Source: Gemmatimonadota bacterium (GTDB lineage Bacteria; Gemmatimonadota; Gemmatimonadetes; Gemmatimonadales; GWC2-71-9). Taken from it: 9,494 nt of DNA. The stretch lies in assembly GCA_029859185.1 (NCBI GenBank), contig JAOUDR010000072.1:1-9494 (forward strand), read 5' to 3'. The notes below the pieces were generated by a model. That model had not been told where the DNA came from. It saw only the letters and a list, made by a program, of their open reading frames with translations, and did no database searches. Positions 7,075 to 9,494 of the stretch are shown here, in pieces; within the stretch, counting starts at the first letter, position 1; the number at the start of each line of letters is the position of its first letter. Position numbers and translations under genes: made by a program.

Positions 7075-8513
7075 GACGCATCCCGCTTGCGATCACGCTC
7101 GCGCTCGCAGCGTGCGGCGGCATCGAGGAACCGGGACCGCCGAACATCATCCTGCTGCTGGCCGACGATCAGGGTTGGGGCGACGTCGGCGTGTACGGCG
7201 CCGAGGGCTATGCGACGCCGCACCTCGACCGCCTCGCCGCCGAGGGGGTCCGGTTTACCAGCTTCTACGCACCGGAAGCGGCATGCTCGCCGACCCGCGC
7301 GGCCATCATGACGGGGTCATACCCCGTCCGGGTGGGGATACCGCACGTGCTGAGCCCGCGCTCGCAACGTGGCCTGAACCCGGAGGAAGTGACGGTGGCC
7401 GAGGTGCTTCGTGCCCGAGGGTATGCAACCGCGGCCATCGGCAAGTGGCATCTGGGCGATCATCCCGCGTTCCTGCCAACCAGCCAGGGGTTCGATTCGT
7501 ACTTCGGAATTCCCTACTCCAACGACATGAGCCCGGCACCCGCGAACAACCCGCGCGCGGGCGCCAACCAGTGGTACCCGGCGCTCCCGCTGCTTCGGGA
7601 CACGACCGTCGTGGAGCGCGAGCCCGATCAGACGACGCTGACTCGGCGCTACACGGAAGACGCGGTCGCCTTCATGACGGGGCACGCCGATCAGCCCTTC
7701 TTCCTCTACGTGGCGTATTCGTTCCCGCACGTGCCGCTGTGGGCCTCCGAGCGATTCGCGGGATCATCCGCGCAGGGACTGTACGGCGACGTGATCCAGG
7801 AGATCGACTGGTCCGTGGGCGAGATCGTCGCGACGCTCGAGCGGCTCGGACTCACGGAGCGCACCCTCGTCGCCTTCACGTCGGACAACGGACCATGGCT
7901 CGTCTTCGGCAACCACGCAGGGTCCGCCGGACCGTTTCGTGAGGGCAAGGCCACCACCTTCGAGGGCGGGCACCGGGTCCCGGCGATCTTCCGATGGCCG
8001 GGCAGGATTCCGGCGGACCGCGTCACGGACATTCTCGCCACCGGAATGGACTTCCTCCCCACCTTCGCGCGCCTGGCCGAGGCCCCGGTTCCCACTGATC
8101 GGGTGATCGACGGGCACGACCTCTGGCCGGTGCTGAGCGGCGAGCGCGACAGCACCGCGTACGATCATTTCCTCTTCTATCGGGGCGGCCAGCTTCAGGC
8201 CGTCCGGCGCGGGCGCTGGAAGCTCCACGTCCCGCACACCTATCCGTCCATGGCGGGTGGAGAACCCGGCCGAGACGGACAGCTGGGGCGCGAGACTCGG
8301 GGGAACATCGCGCTTGCGCTGTTCGATCTCGAGGCGGACCCCGGCGAGACGATGGATCTCGCGGCGGACCACCCGGAGATCGTTGCCGCGTTGCTCCGCC
8401 ACATCGAGGCGGGCCGAGCAGACATCGGTGATCAGTTGACGGAGACCGTCGGGGCCCGCGCCCGTCCTCCCGGCATGGTCACCGAATCCTGGACCGCGCA
8501 GACCGAACGGTAA
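7071..8513 (+). CDS. Lipoprotein sulfatase, arylsulfatase A-like
   Basis: A 480-residue type I sulfatase, probably surface-lipidated: MRRIPLAITLALAAC is a short signal peptide with a good lipobox (LAAC, Cys15). The catalytic fold begins NIILLLADDQGWGD (Asp32, Asp33). CSPTRAAIMTG carries Cys72, the formylglycine precursor. GKWHLGD (Lys125, His127), SFPHVP (His220), SDNG (Asp272, Asn273) and GKATTFEGG (Lys293) complete the active site. From memory, segments such as EEVTVAEVLRARGYATA, QGFDSYFGIPYSND and the GK-T-EGG block closely follow animal arylsulfatase A, so sulfated glycolipid or another aryl or sugar sulfate is a reasonable but unproven substrate. The ATG overlaps the upstream stop as ATGA. 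The preceding bases are pyrimidine-rich with no ribosome site, so translation probably depends on reinitiation from the first sulfatase. It is a different subfamily from its neighbour, not a recent duplicate. Confidence 0.94.
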   Translation: MRRIPLAITLALAACGGIEEPGPPNIILLLADDQGWGDVGVYGAEGYATPHLDRLAAEGVRFTSFYAPEAACSPTRAAIMTGSYPVRVGIPHVLSPRSQRGLNPEEVTVAEVLRARGYATAAIGKWHLGDHPAFLPTSQGFDSYFGIPYSNDMSPAPANNPRAGANQWYPALPLLRDTTVVEREPDQTTLTRRYTEDAVAFMTGHADQPFFLYVAYSFPHVPLWASERFAGSSAQGLYGDVIQEIDWSVGEIVATLERLGLTERTLVAFTSDNGPWLVFGNHAGSAGPFREGKATTFEGGHRVPAIFRWPGRIPADRVTDILATGMDFLPTFARLAEAPVPTDRVIDGHDLWPVLSGERDSTAYDHFLFYRGGQLQAVRRGRWKLHVPHTYPSMAGGEPGRDGQLGRETRGNIALALFDLEADPGETMDLAADHPEIVAALLRHIEAGRADIGDQLTETVGARARPPGMVTESWTAQTER

Positions 8514-8573
8514 CAAGGCCGGATCGAGGTCCCGTCGGATCGTCCGTGCCCCTCTGCATCTCGTCCGTGGCTC

Positions 8574-9215
8574 TCAGCGTACCGCGAAGCAATAGAACAA
8601 TCCGTTCCCGCCCGACGCCCGCAGATTCTCCTGGCTGCACCCGCGCGAGCCGTGCGCCGAGTTCCACGAGGTGGGATTCTGACCGCCGCCGGTGCGGTCG
8701 TGGTGTCCCACCATGGCACTACCCTCGCCACGGCTCGTCCAGTTGTCGCAGTTCGTGTACCCCTCCGCGACGTGCGCCATGCCCTCGAGCGTAGAGCCGG
8801 TGAGAATGTCGTGCATGTTGGGGCTGTCGCCACGGCCGTTGACGATTTCGCCCTTTTCGTTCAGCTGCGTCTCCTTGGTCAGGTTGTTCTCCCCATGCAG
8901 CTGTTCCAGGTGGTCGGCGATCTTCACACCCCTGGCGTTGTACCACGGGCCCGTCCCAATCCGGTCACGAGCGTTGACCGCTGGGGAACCGTCGGTCGGG
9001 ATCGTGCTGAGATACGCCCGCCACTCCCGGTCCCCTGCCCCGACGGCCTCGGCGAGCATCTGGCAATGCCGGTCCGCGCCCGCAAGGCCGCCGAGTTCGG
9101 CGCCGTTTCCCGACCCGACGCTCGTGATGAAGAAGCTCATGGCCTGTTCCTGCGGTGGTGACGCCCCGGCACTCACCACCAGGAGTGCGGCAAGCACTAC
9201 GGCGACCTTCGTCAT
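8574..9215 (-). CDS. Secreted endostatin/C-type-lectin-like protein (DUF1554-like)
   Basis: A 213-residue exported protein of unknown function. MTKVAVVLAALLVVSAGA is a standard signal peptide, likely cut before SPPQEQ. The mature protein shows FFITSVGSG, LGGLAGADRHCQMLA (Cys51) and WRAYLST near the N-terminus, then NMHDILTGS, YTNCDNWTS (Cys156), GCSQENL (Cys193) and GLFYCFAV (Cys209) at the end. The LGGLAGAD-C start, the Asn-Cys-x-x-Trp block and the terminal YCF are what I recall for endostatin-like, C-type-lectin-fold proteins of the DUF1554 type; four Cys could make two disulfides. Binding of a sugar or other ligand is inference. It contains GRGDSP at residues 127-132. I chose ATG 9215 because GGGAG lies 7 nt upstream and the signal peptide starts there; the longer frame from 9320 adds 35 unlikely residues. 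It is convergent with the sulfatase operon, 60 bp apart, with no clear terminator. Confidence 0.82.
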   Translation of the reverse strand: MTKVAVVLAALLVVSAGASPPQEQAMSFFITSVGSGNGAELGGLAGADRHCQMLAEAVGAGDREWRAYLSTIPTDGSPAVNARDRIGTGPWYNARGVKIADHLEQLHGENNLTKETQLNEKGEIVNGRGDSPNMHDILTGSTLEGMAHVAEGYTNCDNWTSRGEGSAMVGHHDRTGGGQNPTSWNSAHGSRGCSQENLRASGGNGLFYCFAVR

Positions 9216-9222
9216 GGCGCTG

Positions 9223-9227
9223 CTCCC
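9223..9227 (-). promoter_or_regulatory. Ribosome binding site for the lectin-like gene
   Basis: Read on the minus strand this is GGGAG, 7 nt before the ATG at 9215. It decides that start against the upstream in-frame ATG at 9320, which would place a charged non-signal extension in front of the signal peptide. Confidence 0.65.
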
Positions 9228-9343
9228 GTCCAAGAGGCTACAAAGTCTCGTCGTGAGAGAAGGTGAACCGGCCCGGGTCGTCCCGCCAGAGTGACCCCGG
9301 TCCCGTTTCGCCCTACCCACATGAAATGGCGGGCGGAATCGTT

Positions 9344-9494
9344 GGGGCGACCCGCCGGGTCGCCCCCCGATCGGACAGCGATCGATTTGGTACGGATAAC
9401 CCGGCCCGTCAGCCCACCCCTATCGGACGGCGAAACCCAATGGTAGGGGCGACCCGCCGGGTCGCCCCCCGATCGGACGGCGACCGATCTTGGT
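9344..9494. repeat. Two palindrome-headed direct repeats about 102 bp apart, open at the right edge
   Basis: Copy 1 (9344-9391) and copy 2 (9446-9494) are nearly identical over about 48 bp. Each begins with an 11-bp perfect inverted repeat, GGGGCGACCCG and CGGGTCGCCCC around one C (9344-9366 and 9446-9468), followed by CCCGATCGGAC-GCGA and a TTGGT end. A partial third copy of the trailing part, CCCCTATCGGACGGCGA, is at 9417-9433. Copy 2 is preceded by TGGTAG, so a GTAG tetranucleotide adjoins the palindrome, as in some REP families; copy 1 lacks it. The sequence stops inside the second unit, so a longer array may follow. The gap before it (9216-9343) shows nothing else coding. Confidence 0.75.

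Noticed and set aside
8514..8573. Bidirectional terminator between the convergent sulfatase and lectin-like genes
   Set aside because: Only short direct repeats (CGTCCGTG, CGGATC) are present; no stable stem followed by T-rich sequence on either strand.
8652..9161. Plus-strand open frame opposite the lectin-like gene
   Set aside because: Antisense to a gene with a signal peptide, four Cys and a good ribosome site; no motif of its own.
9236..9320. Promoter with a TTTG element ahead of the lectin-like gene
   Set aside because: On the minus strand ACTTTG is present but the preceding bases do not give TAnnTTTG, and no paired -35 box is convincing.
9344..9494. Start of a CRISPR array
   Set aside because: The units have long GC-rich palindromes, the spacer contains a partial copy of the repeat, and no cas gene is seen. 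A palindromic dispersed or tandem repeat fits better.

Overview
The window is high-GC bacterial DNA and nearly all of it is explained by six protein genes. I infer a Gemmatimonadota-like organism, or a relative such as an Acidobacteriota member. The basis is the gene style: a membrane Ser/Thr kinase whose C-terminal half is a DFDNRT-type domain plus TPRs, small secreted lipoproteins with an ACSDS-type cleavage site, and lipoprotein sulfatases. No rRNA or other phylogenetic marker is present, so the assignment is soft.

Layout. (1) Positions 1-2906, minus strand: a long Ser/Thr protein kinase with three membrane segments and a TPR C-terminus. It reads open for 968 codons and runs off the left edge. 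(2) Positions 2907-3355: a divergent intergenic region carrying a 117-bp palindromic element built of four hairpins with related CTGA/TTCA apices. (3) 3356-4798, plus: a group II PLP-dependent decarboxylase. (4) 4900-5334, plus: a small lipocalin-like lipoprotein. (5) 5485-7074 and 7071-8513, plus: two sulfatases of different subfamilies, joined by an ATGA stop/start overlap and both with lipoprotein signal peptides. (6) 8574-9215, minus and convergent: a secreted protein with an endostatin/C-type-lectin-like (DUF1554-like) pattern. (7) 9344-9494: two copies of a palindrome-headed repeat about 102 bp apart, running off the right edge.

Working together. The sulfatase pair is the only clear operon. 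One member resembles GlcNAc-6-sulfatase/mucin-desulfating enzymes and the other resembles arylsulfatase A. Both keep the Cys-type formylglycine motif, so the cell must have a maturation enzyme encoded elsewhere. Together they suggest desulfation of sulfated glycans or sulfate esters at the cell surface. The convergent lectin-like protein could bind sugars, but no direct link is shown. The kinase and decarboxylase share only the divergent intergenic region.

I do not see an undescribed multi-gene defence or mobile system. The most unexplained material is the non-coding structure: the head-to-head hairpin element, the terminal repeats, and the palindromes in front of the sulfatase operon.
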